64,000 nucleotides of DNA from positions 40,369-104,368 of the forward strand of contig NZ_JARBHJ010000002.1 in NCBI RefSeq assembly GCF_028864145.1. The letters run 5' to 3'. Of this stretch, positions 45,610 through 55,042 are shown piece by piece. Under the pieces are notes generated by a model. That model saw nothing but the letters and a program-made list of their open reading frames with translations. It searched no databases and was not told the origin of the DNA. Origin of the DNA: Actinotignum schaalii (lineage in GTDB: Bacteria; Actinomycetota; Actinomycetes; Actinomycetales; Actinomycetaceae). The first letter of the stretch is position 1, and each line of letters opens with the position of its first letter. Position numbers and translations under genes: made by a program.

Positions 45610-47091
45610 ATGAGTGAGCCTCATTCCCAAACAACATCCCGACCAAAGCGCTGGTATCAGTATCTTTCGCGTGAGGATTGGAAAGCTTTTTTCGCCGCTT
45701 GGCTGGGCGTACTTCTGGATGGCTACGATTTCGTGCTCATCGCTTTTGCTCTTCCCGCCATCAAAGAAACATTTGACCTTACCCTGGTCCAAAGCGCTTC
45801 GCTCATTTCCGCGGCCTTTATTAGCCGGTGGCTCGGCGGCTTGGTTCTCGGCGCTATTGGCGACCGTTACGGCCGCAAGCCCGCAATGATCCTCTCTATC
45901 TTCATGTTTGCTTTCGGATCCATTGCGTGTGCGCTCGCCCCGAATTTCTGGATTCTCTTTGTTTTGCGCCTCATTATCGGCTTTGCCATGGCCGGTGAAT
46001 ACTCAGCATCAGCTGCCTATGTCATCGAATCCTGGCCGCGCCATATGCGTAATAAAGCTTCCGGATTCCTCCTGTCCGGCTATGCGTTCGGGGTTATTGC
46101 TGCGGCTCAGGTCGATAAATACTTCGTCACCTGGGTGGATTCTATCCATCCCGGCTGGGGCTGGCGCGCCCTCTTCCTCACGGGCGTGGTGCCCATCGCC
46201 ATCGCGATTTACATGCGCAAAACCCTCCCCGAAGCGAACGACTGGGAAGAAGCAAAGAACAAGGGACACGTTGAAAAGAACGATATGCTCTCCGTTCTCT
46301 TCGGTGGCAAGCTCAAGTTCGTCAATTACGCCGCGGTGATTATTGCCTCCGTTGCGCTGCTTCTTATCTTCACCCAAAGCGTTTCCGGCGGTGTCGTCAT
46401 CACCGCGCTGGGACTCGTCTGCGCGGTAATTTTCATTTACTTCATTATCCAGTTCGACCCGAACCGCTGGGTTATTGGCATCACCATTATGGTGACGATT
46501 TTTGCTTCCTTCATGTACACCTGGCCGATTCAGGGTCTGCTGCCGACCTACCTCCAGGGTGTGGGTATGGATCAGCAACTGGTTGCGAATGTGGTGTCCT
46601 TCGCTGGGCTCGGTAATGCATGCGGCTACATCATCGCGGGCTTCGCCGGTGACCGCTTCGGAATGCGACGCTGGTACGTTATTTCACTGCTACTTTCCCA
46701 AGCAATTGTCTTCCCGCTCTTCATGCAGGGTGGCGAATACGTGGTGCTGGTCGCAGCCTTGCTCTTCTTCCAGCAGATGTTCGGACAGGGTATTTCCGGT
46801 CTGCTCCCCAAGTGGGTATCCAGCTACTTCCCGGTGGACAAGCGCGCTGCCGGCCTTGGTTTTAGCTACAACGTCGGTGCTCTAGGCGGCGCGGTTGGCC
46901 CGGTTCTCGGCGCCGCGGTTGCGGCCAAGGTGTCCCTCGGTATGGCGCTCGCTATTCTTTCCGTCGGTTTCGCCGCCATCGTCATGATCTCTATTGGCGC
47001 CAATATTCCGCGCCGCCTGCAAGAATTGGTTAATGCCGATGCCGTTCGTCCCGAGGACGGCGACGACGAAATTATTTTGGAAGGAAAATAA
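45610..47091 (+). CDS. nanT: NanT-type sialic acid:H+ symporter (MFS)
   Basis: Major facilitator of 493 residues with 12 or more membrane helices. It closely resembles Escherichia coli NanT as recalled: the start WYQYLSREDWKAFFAAWLG, then LLDGYDFVLIA, LISAAFISRWLGGL, the MFS signature GDRYGRKPAM, AGEYSASAAYVIESWP, RNKASGFLLSG and near the end RAAGLGFSYNVGALGGA are shared or nearly so. Such similarity across phyla suggests transfer. The ATG at 45610 follows AGGAAGGG by 7 bases. It is divergent from the sialidases and ends one base before the DUF4862 start, so it is the import step for sialic acid freed outside. Confidence 0.93.
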   Translation: MSEPHSQTTSRPKRWYQYLSREDWKAFFAAWLGVLLDGYDFVLIAFALPAIKETFDLTLVQSASLISAAFISRWLGGLVLGAIGDRYGRKPAMILSIFMFAFGSIACALAPNFWILFVLRLIIGFAMAGEYSASAAYVIESWPRHMRNKASGFLLSGYAFGVIAAAQVDKYFVTWVDSIHPGWGWRALFLTGVVPIAIAIYMRKTLPEANDWEEAKNKGHVEKNDMLSVLFGGKLKFVNYAAVIIASVALLLIFTQSVSGGVVITALGLVCAVIFIYFIIQFDPNRWVIGITIMVTIFASFMYTWPIQGLLPTYLQGVGMDQQLVANVVSFAGLGNACGYIIAGFAGDRFGMRRWYVISLLLSQAIVFPLFMQGGEYVVLVAALLFFQQMFGQGISGLLPKWVSSYFPVDKRAAGLGFSYNVGALGGAVGPVLGAAVAAKVSLGMALAILSVGFAAIVMISIGANIPRRLQELVNADAVRPEDGDDEIILEGK

Positions 47092-47991
47092 ATGACACTC
47101 CCCTTCGTTGTTGGGGCATATGCTTCGCTCCCCGAACCTGCCTCGCAGCCCGACTACTATCACCTGCTGGCGGAGCAGGAATGGATCTCCGGAATCGAGA
47201 TTCCTTTCCCCGGAGTCCTGGCCAGCGATGCCAAGGCTATTGCGGATGTGATCGCCCCGCACTGGACACTTAACACAATTACCGCGATTCCCGGCACCAT
47301 GCAGAACGTCGGCAAAAACCCGGCTTTCGGACTGGCCTCCCCCGACGAGGAGGGCCGCGCGGCCGCTCTCACTTTCACCCGCGAGATTCGCGACGCCGTT
47401 GCTTCCCTCTCTCAACTCAGCGGCCGCACCGTCATCACGAAGGTGCAGCTCCATTCGGCCCCCACAAAGCAGGCCGACGGCGCAGCTTTCCGCGCCTCCC
47501 TTGCCGAGCTATCGAAGTGGGATTGGTCCGGGGCAGTTCCGGTGATTGAGCATTGTGACCGCTATATTGAAGGTCAAGCTCCGGAAAAGGGCTTCCTTGC
47601 TCTCGAGGAAGAAATCGCCATCTGCCAAGAGCTGGGCCTGGGTATCCACATTAACTGGGGCCGCTCCGCACTCGAGGAACGTAGCGCGGATACTGCTTTC
47701 GCGCATATCGAGGCGTGCGGACAGGCTGGGGTACTTGCCGGTCTTATGTTCTCCGGAGCGGGCCCGGCAGAAACCCAGTACGGCTACTCCTGGATTGATG
47801 GGCATCTCCCCTCGCAGACCGATGAACCGACATCGATTATGACAGCGGGAGAAATCACCCGGTGTGCCAATGCCGCTCGCGAGGGCGGGGCGCAGTATCT
47901 GGGTGCCAAGATCTGCGTGCCGGCCAATGCTTCGCTGCCCGAGCGGGTGGCCATGCTCGAGCATATCCACCGTGCCGCGGTAGCGAACTAA
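47092..47991 (+). CDS. DUF4862 family protein, coupled to nanT
   Basis: Soluble protein of 299 residues, recognised as DUF4862-like; no function is known to me. It starts on the base after the nanT stop, and its ribosome site GGAAGGA lies inside the last nanT codons. The sequence suggests a TIM-barrel of the sugar isomerase/epimerase type: alternating strands and helices with conserved-looking polar residues at strand ends (GIEIPFPG, VQLHSAP, PVIEHCDRY, GIHINWGRSALEE, LMFSGAG, LGAKICV). No signal peptide, so it acts inside the cell. Context implies a step in handling sialic acid or a derivative. The enzymatic activity is unassigned. Confidence 0.8.
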   Translation: MTLPFVVGAYASLPEPASQPDYYHLLAEQEWISGIEIPFPGVLASDAKAIADVIAPHWTLNTITAIPGTMQNVGKNPAFGLASPDEEGRAAALTFTREIRDAVASLSQLSGRTVITKVQLHSAPTKQADGAAFRASLAELSKWDWSGAVPVIEHCDRYIEGQAPEKGFLALEEEIAICQELGLGIHINWGRSALEERSADTAFAHIEACGQAGVLAGLMFSGAGPAETQYGYSWIDGHLPSQTDEPTSIMTAGEITRCANAAREGGAQYLGAKICVPANASLPERVAMLEHIHRAAVAN

Positions 47992-48019
47992 CCGCACATT
48001 ATCGCTAGCACGTGCATCA

Positions 48020-48060
48020 CCCCGCGCCGTCACCCAAGAGGTGCCGGCGCGGGGATTTTT
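48020..48060 (+). terminator. Intrinsic terminator of the nanT-DUF4862 operon
   Basis: CCCCGCGCCG pairs with CGGCGCGGGG around a 15-base loop, then ATTTTT follows on the plus strand. It lies 29 bases after the DUF4862 stop. Confidence 0.88.
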
Positions 48061-48090
48061 ATGCACCCGTGTGTCTACGTATCTCTGTAT

Positions 48091-49119
48091 TTATGCGCCG
48101 GACGGGAAGACGGTGGCTGGCCGGAAGGTATCCCCGTGCCGGCGTGCCACCGCAACAAGCTCATCGTCGTGCAGCAGGGCGACGGTGCCAGCTTCACTTC
48201 CCACACCGGGTGCTTGTCCCGGTACCGTTCCTGCGGCGGGATCCACTGCTCTCCCCCGTGACTCAAGGAACTGGCCGTGGCGCACGGATTCGGCTTCGGC
48301 TGCCGCGATCTGCACCGTCGGGAGTGCGCGAGCCGCCACCTGCGCCAGTGGGATAACGGGGGGCTGCACCCCGCCCTGCACCAGTTGCGCCACTTCCGCT
48401 ACGCTCACCGCCTCGGCTTGCCGGAAGCCACCCACGCGGGTGCGCCGCAGCGCGCTCATGAGGGCTGCGCTTCCCAACGCTATCCCGGTATCGCGGGCAA
48501 GGGCGCGCACGTAGGTACCCGAGGAGCAACTCACCTCCACATCAACATCCGCAACCGGCACAGTTCCCGCTTGAGTCTCTACCGGCGCCTGGCGCCAACG
48601 GAGCTCCCCGCTACGCTCCAGCCGAGCAATATGAACCGGCACCGCATCGAGCACCACCTCCAGGCCAGCTCGAGCCAGGTCATAGGCCCGCTTGCCGGCG
48701 ATCTTCTTGGCCGAATACGCCGAGGGCACCTGCGAAATATCACCCTGGAGGGAGGAGAGGGCAGCGTCGAGCTGCGCCGTCGTACCGGAAAAACCTGGAG
48801 CGAACGTGACGGTACCGGTGCAATCCTCGGTATCAGAGCCGATACCGAGCGTGAACGTAGCCCGGTAATCCTTATCGGCCCCGCTCAGGTAGGTGAGGAG
48901 GCGGGTACCGGCGCCGATACCCACCACGAGCACCCCCGTGGCCATCGGGTCGAGCGTACCGGCGTGCCCCACTTTACGGGTGCCACATAGACGGCGCAGC
49001 GCGGCAACCACGTCGTGCGAGGTAACCCCAGAGGGTTTATCAACAACCAGGACGCCGCTCGGCGCCGGATGCTGCGCGCGGGGCAGATCAGGCCAGGGAT
49101 TCTGGCGCATCGGTTTCAT
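48091..49119 (-). CDS. truB: tRNA pseudouridine(55) synthase TruB
   Basis: Makes pseudouridine 55 in tRNA. The start region SGVLVVDKPSGVTSHDVV, the catalytic Asp in HAGTLDPMATGVLVVG, and the SCSSGTYVRALARDTG motif are intact; a PUA-like tail follows. 342 residues. The ATG at 49119 is chosen because GAGG lies 6 bases upstream; it overlaps the rbfA end by 32 bases. A longer in-frame extension runs through rbfA on the same strand and is rejected. Last gene of the rimP-nusA-ylxR-infB-rbfA-truB operon. Confidence 0.95.
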   Translation of the reverse strand: MKPMRQNPWPDLPRAQHPAPSGVLVVDKPSGVTSHDVVAALRRLCGTRKVGHAGTLDPMATGVLVVGIGAGTRLLTYLSGADKDYRATFTLGIGSDTEDCTGTVTFAPGFSGTTAQLDAALSSLQGDISQVPSAYSAKKIAGKRAYDLARAGLEVVLDAVPVHIARLERSGELRWRQAPVETQAGTVPVADVDVEVSCSSGTYVRALARDTGIALGSAALMSALRRTRVGGFRQAEAVSVAEVAQLVQGGVQPPVIPLAQVAARALPTVQIAAAEAESVRHGQFLESRGRAVDPAAGTVPGQAPGVGSEAGTVALLHDDELVAVARRHGDTFRPATVFPSGA

Positions 49120-49585
49120 GGGATGCCTCGGAGCCTGACGGTGCGGCGGCGCCGTCGCCTTCCGTGACCTCACGGGGCTTGCGGTAAGGATCTGCCTCCC
49201 CCGCGTATTCCTTCCCCTCCGCGTTGCGCGCCAGTTCGGCGTCACGGTGCAGGGCCGCGGCCAGCACGTCCTCAAAAGTGCGGGCTCCTTCGGGTAGTTC
49301 GTCGGCCACGAATTCCAGGGTCGGGGTAAGCCGCAAGCCGAGCTGACGCCCCACTTCCGAGCGCAACGCGCCCTTGGCCGCTTCCAGTCCGCGGGCGGCA
49401 TCTTTCACCTGGTGCTCGTGCCCGATCGCGGTGAAGAATACGGTGGCGTGCTGGAGGTCGCCGGTCACGCGGGTATCGGTAATGGTCACCATATTCAAGC
49501 GCGGGTCTTTCATGCGGGTGTTAATGGTTTGCGCCACGATCTGCTGGATACGTTTCGCCACCCGTTCCGCACGGGGATTAGCCAT
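49088..49585 (-). CDS. rbfA: Ribosome-binding factor A
   Basis: KH-fold assembly factor for the 30S subunit, needed for 16S rRNA maturation and cold growth. The opening RAERVAKRIQQIVAQTI, DPRLNMVTITDTRVTGDLQHATVFF and the later LRLTPTLEFVADEL are family blocks. A 45-residue acidic and Pro/Ser-rich tail extends beyond the KH domain. The ATG at 49585 is chosen because AAGGAG lies 6 bases before it; an ATG two codons earlier is too close to that site. Overlaps truB by 32 bases. Confidence 0.95.
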   Translation of the reverse strand: MANPRAERVAKRIQQIVAQTINTRMKDPRLNMVTITDTRVTGDLQHATVFFTAIGHEHQVKDAARGLEAAKGALRSEVGRQLGLRLTPTLEFVADELPEGARTFEDVLAAALHRDAELARNAEGKEYAGEADPYRKPREVTEGDGAAAPSGSEASHETDAPESLA

Positions 49586-49674
49586 CTTCATCTCCTTTAT
49601 TGCTGGTGGATATGCTGCGGCCCGCCAGCGCCAGTGGCGAGCCGGCGGGCCGCAACGTTCCTCAGGACAGTCCC

Positions 49675-52600
49675 CTAGCTGCGGGCCTTCTCCTGCATCT
49701 CAAAGGTTTCAATAATGTCGCCTTCGTGAATATCGCGGTAGCCGAGCGTAATGCCGCATTCGTAGCCTTCGCGTACTTCGGTAACATCGTCCTTTTCGCG
49801 ACGCAGCGAGACAATTTCGAGTTCGGGCTGAATCACGACACCGTCACGCACCAACCGTGCCTTCGCCCCGCGCTTGATCGCGCCGGTGCGGACAATGGAG
49901 CCGGCAATGGTGCCGGCCTTGCCCGAGCGGAAGAGCTGGCGCACTTCGGCGCTGCCCAGCTGAACTTCCTCGAGAACGGGCTTAAGCATGCCCTTGAGAG
50001 CCGCTTCTACTTCCTCGATGGCCTGGTAGATGACCGAGTAGAACTTCATCTCCACGCCTTCGCGTTCGGCCAGATCCGCTACGCGTTCCGCCGGGCGCAC
50101 ATTGAAGCCGATAATGACGGCGTTATCAACGGTTGCGAGATTGACGTCGTTCTGGGTGATGGCACCCACGCCACGGTGGATGATCTGCAGCGCCACTTCG
50201 TCATCGACCTCAATATCGAGGAGCGAGGATTCCAGCGCTTCCACCGCGCCGGAGGAATCGCCCTTGATAATAAGGTTGAGCGTTTCGACGCTGCCTTCCT
50301 TGAGGACATCCCCGAGGTTCTCCAGCGAGACACGCTTGCGACGCCGTGCCAGAGAAGCCGCCCGCTGGGCAGATTCGCGCTGTTCGGCAATTTGGCGTGC
50401 GGTTCGTTCGTCGTCCGCCACGAGGAAGGCATCCCCGGCGGAGGGCACCGCGTCCAAGCCGAGCACCTGGACCGGCATGGAAGGCCCGGCTTCCTTGACC
50501 GGATTGCCGCTGGCATCGAACATGGCGCGCACGCGCCCGTGGGCAATACCCACCACGATGGGATCGGAGATCCGCAGCGTACCGGTTTGCACCAGTGCGG
50601 TAATCACCGAACCGCGGCCCTGATCGAGCTTCGCTTCGATGGCAACACCGCGCGCGGCGCGATCCGGATTGGCCTTGAGTTCCAGTTCGGCATCGGCCAC
50701 GTAAAGGATGGCTTCGAGGAGATCGTCGATGCCGATACGCTGCTTGGCCGATACGTCGAGGAACATGGTGTCCCCACCGTATTCTTCGGCGATGAGGCCG
50801 TATTCGGTTAGCTGGCTGCGCACCTTCTGCGGGTTGGCGCCTTCCACGTCGATCTTGTTGACCGCGACGATGATCTTCACACCCGCGGATTGCGCGTGGT
50901 TGATAGCTTCCACCGTCTGGGGCATCACACCGTCGTCCGCGGCGACCACGAGGATCGCGATGTCGGTAATATCCGCACCGCGGGCGCGCATCTGGGTGAA
51001 GGCTTCGTGACCGGGGGTATCAATGAACGTGATCGCCCGGGTTTCGCCTTCGTATTCGATATCGGTCTGGAAAGCACCGATGGCCTGGGTAATACCGCCC
51101 GATTCGGTACCTTCCACCCGCGAGTGGCGGAACGCATCGAGGAGCTTGGTTTTACCGTGGTCCACGTGGCCCATAACGGTAACAACCGGGGGACGCGGCT
51201 TGAGGTTCTCTTCGTCTTCCAGGAGCTCTTCTTCTTCGAGGTTAATATCGAAGCTCTCCAGGATTTCACGATCCTCATCCTCAGCGGAGAGAACTTCCAC
51301 CTCGTAGCCGAGTTCGGCGCCCAGCAGCTTGAAGGTATCTTCGTCCAGCGACTGGTTCATCGTGGCCATTTCGCCCATGCGGAAGAGCACGGTGATGAGG
51401 GCCGCCGAGGACGCACCGATACGTTCGGCGAAGTCCGCCAGCGAAGCACCCTGGCGCAGGCGCACCACGGTGGAGCCATCCCCGCGGGGAACCTGGACGC
51501 CGGAAAGCATCGGCGAGGACTGTGCCTCGTATTCTTCGCGCCGGGTCCGCTTGGACTTGCGGCCTCCGCCACCTCCGCGGCGCCCGAAAGCACCGGCGGT
51601 GGAACCGCCGCGCGAGCGCCCGCCACTGCGGGTGAAACCGCCGGTGGGCCGACCCTGACCGCCGCGGTTCTGACCGCCACCTGCCGGGCCGCGCCCGCGG
51701 CCACCGCCGCGACCGCCCCGCCCGGAGGAGGGAGCACCGGCCATCTGGTTGGGCATCATCGCCGGCGAGGGACGCGAACCTCCGTGCCCGCGCCCGCCAC
51801 CGGAACGCTGCCCGCCGCCACCGTGGTTGTTCTGATGCGCGCCCTGATGCGCACCGGGGCGGGAAGTTCCCGCATTCTTGCGCCCGCCACCGGGACGGGG
51901 CATACCCTGCGAAGTGGCATACGGATTATTGCCGGGCCGCGGGCCGCGCCCGCCACCGGGACGGGGCATACCCTGCGAAGTGGCGTAGGGGTTGTTCCCG
52001 GGGCGCGGGGTGCGCTGATCAGCTTCGGCACGCGCCGCCTTGGCGGATTTCACCGCGCCGCGCGGGGTAGGAATATTGGAGCGGCCGGAGTGCCCAGTTT
52101 CCTGGGGCTTTGCGCCGCCGTGCGAGGCATCGGCACCGTGGGCAGAACCCGCTTCCCCGGACTTTCCGGACGGTGCAGACGCACCGGGCTTGGGAGCCGG
52201 TTTCGGCGCGGCTTGCTGCGGGCCGGGCTTACCGGGCTTCGGGGCCGCACTGCCATGAGCGCCAGCTGCGGAGCCGGGCTTAGGCACACCGGCGCTAGCG
52301 CCGGTTCCGGTAACGGTTCCGTCAGCGCCCGCCACCGCGGCAGGGGTGGGCGCCGCGGCGTTATCCGCATGCTGCTTGGCCGGGGCCGGCTTCGGGCCGG
52401 GCTTGGGTGCGCCGGTGCCAGTACGGGCAGCACCGGAGTTCGCGGCAGCCTTCGCCTGTGCCGTCACATCGACAATCGAGGCCGAACCGGCGGGCATATC
52501 CACCGCATCGGGCGCCACGGGATGCTTACGGACGGGCTTGCGCGGTGCCGGCTTAGCGCTCCCCTTGGATTCAACCAATTCGGGGTGCGCTTCAAAGTAT

Positions 52601-52743
52601 TCACGTGCTTTACGCACAACAGGTGCCTCAATGGTGGACGAGGCAGATTTGACGAATTCGCCATTCTCCTTGAGTGTGGCCAGCAGCTTCTTGCTGGTCA
52701 CCCCCAGTTCTTTGGCGAGTTCATGGACGCGGACTTTTGCCAC
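49675..52743 (-). CDS. infB: Translation initiation factor IF-2
   Basis: GTPase that places fMet-tRNA on the ribosome; 1022 residues, long as in other GC-rich actinobacteria. The N-terminal IF2 domain (1-52) is followed by a Pro/Ala/Lys/Gly-rich disordered region to about 400 that includes two perfect-period 22-residue repeats and many RGG/GGR units. A second IF2_N subdomain comes before the G domain, where GHVDHGKT is at about 525-532 and [12 protein letters not shown] are G3 and G4. Domains II to IV follow. GAGAAC-type ribosome site upstream is ordinary. Part of the nusA operon. Confidence 0.97.
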   Translation of the reverse strand: MAKVRVHELAKELGVTSKKLLATLKENGEFVKSASSTIEAPVVRKAREYFEAHPELVESKGSAKPAPRKPVRKHPVAPDAVDMPAGSASIVDVTAQAKAAANSGAARTGTGAPKPGPKPAPAKQHADNAAAPTPAAVAGADGTVTGTGASAGVPKPGSAAGAHGSAAPKPGKPGPQQAAPKPAPKPGASAPSGKSGEAGSAHGADASHGGAKPQETGHSGRSNIPTPRGAVKSAKAARAEADQRTPRPGNNPYATSQGMPRPGGGRGPRPGNNPYATSQGMPRPGGGRKNAGTSRPGAHQGAHQNNHGGGGQRSGGGRGHGGSRPSPAMMPNQMAGAPSSGRGGRGGGRGRGPAGGGQNRGGQGRPTGGFTRSGGRSRGGSTAGAFGRRGGGGGRKSKRTRREEYEAQSSPMLSGVQVPRGDGSTVVRLRQGASLADFAERIGASSAALITVLFRMGEMATMNQSLDEDTFKLLGAELGYEVEVLSAEDEDREILESFDINLEEEELLEDEENLKPRPPVVTVMGHVDHGKTKLLDAFRHSRVEGTESGGITQAIGAFQTDIEYEGETRAITFIDTPGHEAFTQMRARGADITDIAILVVAADDGVMPQTVEAINHAQSAGVKIIVAVNKIDVEGANPQKVRSQLTEYGLIAEEYGGDTMFLDVSAKQRIGIDDLLEAILYVADAELELKANPDRAARGVAIEAKLDQGRGSVITALVQTGTLRISDPIVVGIAHGRVRAMFDASGNPVKEAGPSMPVQVLGLDAVPSAGDAFLVADDERTARQIAEQRESAQRAASLARRRKRVSLENLGDVLKEGSVETLNLIIKGDSSGAVEALESSLLDIEVDDEVALQIIHRGVGAITQNDVNLATVDNAVIIGFNVRPAERVADLAEREGVEMKFYSVIYQAIEEVEAALKGMLKPVLEEVQLGSAEVRQLFRSGKAGTIAGSIVRTGAIKRGAKARLVRDGVVIQPELEIVSLRREKDDVTEVREGYECGITLGYRDIHEGDIIETFEMQEKARS
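51881..52012. repeat. Two 66-base in-frame repeats in infB
   Basis: Adjacent copies at 51881-51946 and 51947-52012 encode twice a 22-residue unit rich in Pro, Arg, Gly and Asn with the core [17 protein letters not shown]. The near identity of the DNA indicates recent duplication; unit number could vary between strains. Confidence 0.8.
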
Positions 52744-52870
52744 AGTTCTCCTTCGTTGGGCCCGGCAAAAGTGCGCACGGACCCGCTAAATCCGGTTGTT
52801 CATCGTTGGGTACTCATCGGGTGCCCATCAGCTTCCAACCCGCTTTCTTGGTCTCGGGTTTTCGCTCCGC

Positions 52871-53128
52871 TCACGCGAGCGAACTGATTACTTCTGTTAC
52901 GGCATGCGGAGAAAGAACGACGGCGCAGCGAAAGGCATACGCAAGTTGTCCCGTCCGCATTCCCCTGGCTAGACAGTCAGGGCGGGCGTGCACCCACGCT
53001 CCCCGGCCGGGCAGCCGCTGTTCTTTATCCACAACAACTCCCGCATCGGTTAGCGCTAAGCGCACCAGTTCCTCCCGGGCGGCACGCTGACGGCACCCCA
53101 CGCACATGCGCGGATTTTTCGCCATCAT
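52871..53128 (-). CDS. ylxR: YlxR family RNA-binding protein
   Basis: Small basic protein of 85 residues (DUF448/YlxR). The family motif MCVGCRQR with its two cysteines starts at residue 8 and LPGRGAWVHARPDC supplies the GRGA(Y/W)(V/I)H box. It sits between nusA and infB, its standard place. Relatives bind nucleoid or RNase P RNA, but the general role is unresolved. Two adjacent ATGs (53128, 53125) are possible starts. The 127 bases between ylxR and infB show no other feature. Confidence 0.92.
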   Translation of the reverse strand: MMAKNPRMCVGCRQRAAREELVRLALTDAGVVVDKEQRLPGRGAWVHARPDCLARGMRTGQLAYAFRCAVVLSPHAVTEVISSLA

Positions 53129-53177
53129 CCCACCGCCTCGAAATTCACACCCTATCTATTTTAGCGGCAAGATGCTA

Positions 53178-54260
53178 CTAACGCACGTCATCATGCGACT
53201 GTGCCGCGTGATCTTCCCCGTGTTCAGCTCCGCCGAGGGCTTCGCCACCGGAAATTTCCACAGCGGGAGTTTCTTGCACATCGGATTCTTTACGAATATC
53301 GATGGACCACCCGGTGAGCTTGGCAGCCAGGCGCACATTCTGCGCTTCTTTACCGATAGCGAGGGATGCCTGCCCATCGGGAACAATGGCGCGGGCCTGG
53401 CGCTTCTCCACGGAGATGATATCCACCCGGGTTACCTTCGCGGGGGACAGTGACGCGGCGATAAATACCGCCGGATCATCGTTGTAATCAACGATGTCAA
53501 TTTTCTCCCCACCCAGCTCCGTGGTGACCGCACGCACGCGCTGACCGTTATGGCCAATACATGCGCCCTTGGCATTAACCTCCGGATCTTCCGCGTACAC
53601 GGCAAGCTTGGAGCGGTGCCCCGCTTCGCGCGCGAGCGCCACGAGTTCCACCGTCCCGCTGGCAATTTCAGGCACTTCCAGTTCGAAGAGACGGCGCACA
53701 AAATCCGGGTGGGTACGCGAGAGCCGAATGGAGGCGCCTCGACTGGTGACCACTACGTCCAAGACCAGGGCGCGGATGCGATCCCCCCTGTTGAGATGCT
53801 CGGTAGGAACCTGTTCCTCCGCTCGCAAAATAGCTTCGTGGTCCCCCACTTCCACGAGGAGATCGCGGGAGAAGCTATCGCGCCCGGCCCGGCCTTGCAC
53901 AACGCCGGAAATAATGTCACCCTGCTTATTTTTGAAGGAGCCGAGCACGCGATTCGCTTCGGCTTCCTTGAGGCGCTGGGCGATCACGGATTTCGCCGTC
54001 GCCGTCGCAATGCGCCCAAAATCGTGCGGGGTGTCATCGAATTCACCGACGACATTACCTTCTTCGTCAATTTCCGGGGCCCACACCACGATTTTGCCGG
54101 TGCGCCGATCCATATCGACCCGGGCCCCGCGAATCGCACCGGGCACCCGCGCATAGGCATGCAACAGGGCATCTTCAATTGCTTCGACGAGTACATCGGA
54201 GCTCAGGCCAAGTTCACTCTCCAGGGCCCGCAGCTCGTTCATGTGAATTTGAATATCCAC
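53178..54260 (-). CDS. nusA: Transcription termination/antitermination factor NusA
   Basis: RNA polymerase elongation factor of 360 residues. The N-terminal domain binding polymerase (about 1-105) precedes S1 (about 110-180, GDIISGVVQGRAG) and two KH domains (KGACIGHNGQRVRAVTTELGGEKIDIV and ASLAIGKEAQNVRLAAKLTGW). The C-terminal acidic repeats of enterobacterial NusA are absent, as usual outside proteobacteria; a 30-residue acidic/His tail replaces them. Second gene of the rimP-led operon, 8 bases after rimP. Confidence 0.96.
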   Translation of the reverse strand: MDIQIHMNELRALESELGLSSDVLVEAIEDALLHAYARVPGAIRGARVDMDRRTGKIVVWAPEIDEEGNVVGEFDDTPHDFGRIATATAKSVIAQRLKEAEANRVLGSFKNKQGDIISGVVQGRAGRDSFSRDLLVEVGDHEAILRAEEQVPTEHLNRGDRIRALVLDVVVTSRGASIRLSRTHPDFVRRLFELEVPEIASGTVELVALAREAGHRSKLAVYAEDPEVNAKGACIGHNGQRVRAVTTELGGEKIDIVDYNDDPAVFIAASLSPAKVTRVDIISVEKRQARAIVPDGQASLAIGKEAQNVRLAAKLTGWSIDIRKESDVQETPAVEISGGEALGGAEHGEDHAAQSHDDVR

Positions 54261-54268
54261 GATTTCTC

Positions 54269-54820
54269 CTACTCTTCCTCGCCGTCGCGATGGAATTCAA
54301 TATCAACGCGGGCCCGTTCCACCCGGCCAATGGGTAAGCGCCGTTCCGCTCCCCCGTTATCCGATGCGAGGACCAGGGTATCGCCCTCAACGGCGCGCAA
54401 CCGGCTCACGATCTCATCTTCACCGGAGGGTGTCAGACGCAGCAGGCGCCCCACTGCGCGGGAAAAGTGGCGCGGTTCCACGAGCGGGCGGGTGGCACCG
54501 GGGGTGGACACTTCAAGGTTATAGGCACCCTGGACGAGATCAACATCATCCAAACGCGCGGAAATAAGACGCGAAACGTCGGTCAGTTGATCTGAGCCAA
54601 CACCACCGGGGCCGCTGGGGAGATCGACCGTGACGTGAACGACGGCGCGCCCACCGGCACGGCCCACCGTTACGCCTTCCAGGTAGAGCCCGCATTGGGA
54701 AACAAGAGGTTCAATCGCGGCGATGATTTCGCCGGTCCGCTGTGCCTGACTGGATTTACGGGGCCCGGTAGAGCGGCGGTCCCGCCGCGCGGGAGGACGC
54801 GAACTCTTGGAATGACTCAT
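54269..54820 (-). CDS. rimP: Ribosome maturation factor RimP
   Basis: 30S assembly factor of 183 residues with a basic Ser/Arg-rich N-terminal extension of about 28 residues. The family core is seen as IEPLVSQCGLYLEGVTVGRAGGRAVVHVTVD, then SRLISARLDDVD, YNLEVSTPGATRPL and the C-terminal SH3-like barrel ending in VDIEFH. First gene of the nusA-infB operon. The 222 bases upstream, shared with the divergent DUF4439-like gene, contain no recognisable operator. Confidence 0.92.
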   Translation of the reverse strand: MSHSKSSRPPARRDRRSTGPRKSSQAQRTGEIIAAIEPLVSQCGLYLEGVTVGRAGGRAVVHVTVDLPSGPGGVGSDQLTDVSRLISARLDDVDLVQGAYNLEVSTPGATRPLVEPRHFSRAVGRLLRLTPSGEDEIVSRLRAVEGDTLVLASDNGGAERRLPIGRVERARVDIEFHRDGEEE

Positions 54821-55042
54821 GGGCTAATCCTACAGTTTCCGCGGAGCGCCGTGGTACACGGGCGTGCCAGGCGGTGCCTACGTCGCAGGTATCGATGCCC
54901 GCGCCGACGGTGCAAGTAGCTCTGCCGGTGCCGATGGTGGCACGGTGCGCAGCGCACCGTCATCAGCGCGCGCACCGTCTCCCAGGCCGGTGGAGGTGGC
55001 ACAATATAAGCGGTTTTATTCTCGTCAAGAAAGCGGAGAAGC

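Noticed and set aside
49120-49401. N-terminal extension of truB
   Set aside because: It runs through rbfA in another frame and lacks TruB-like sequence; the ATG at 49119 has a ribosome site.
50890-52887. Long open frame on the plus strand opposite infB
   Set aside because: Low-complexity Ala/Gly/Thr/Arg translation that mirrors the repeated infB linker; no independent signals.
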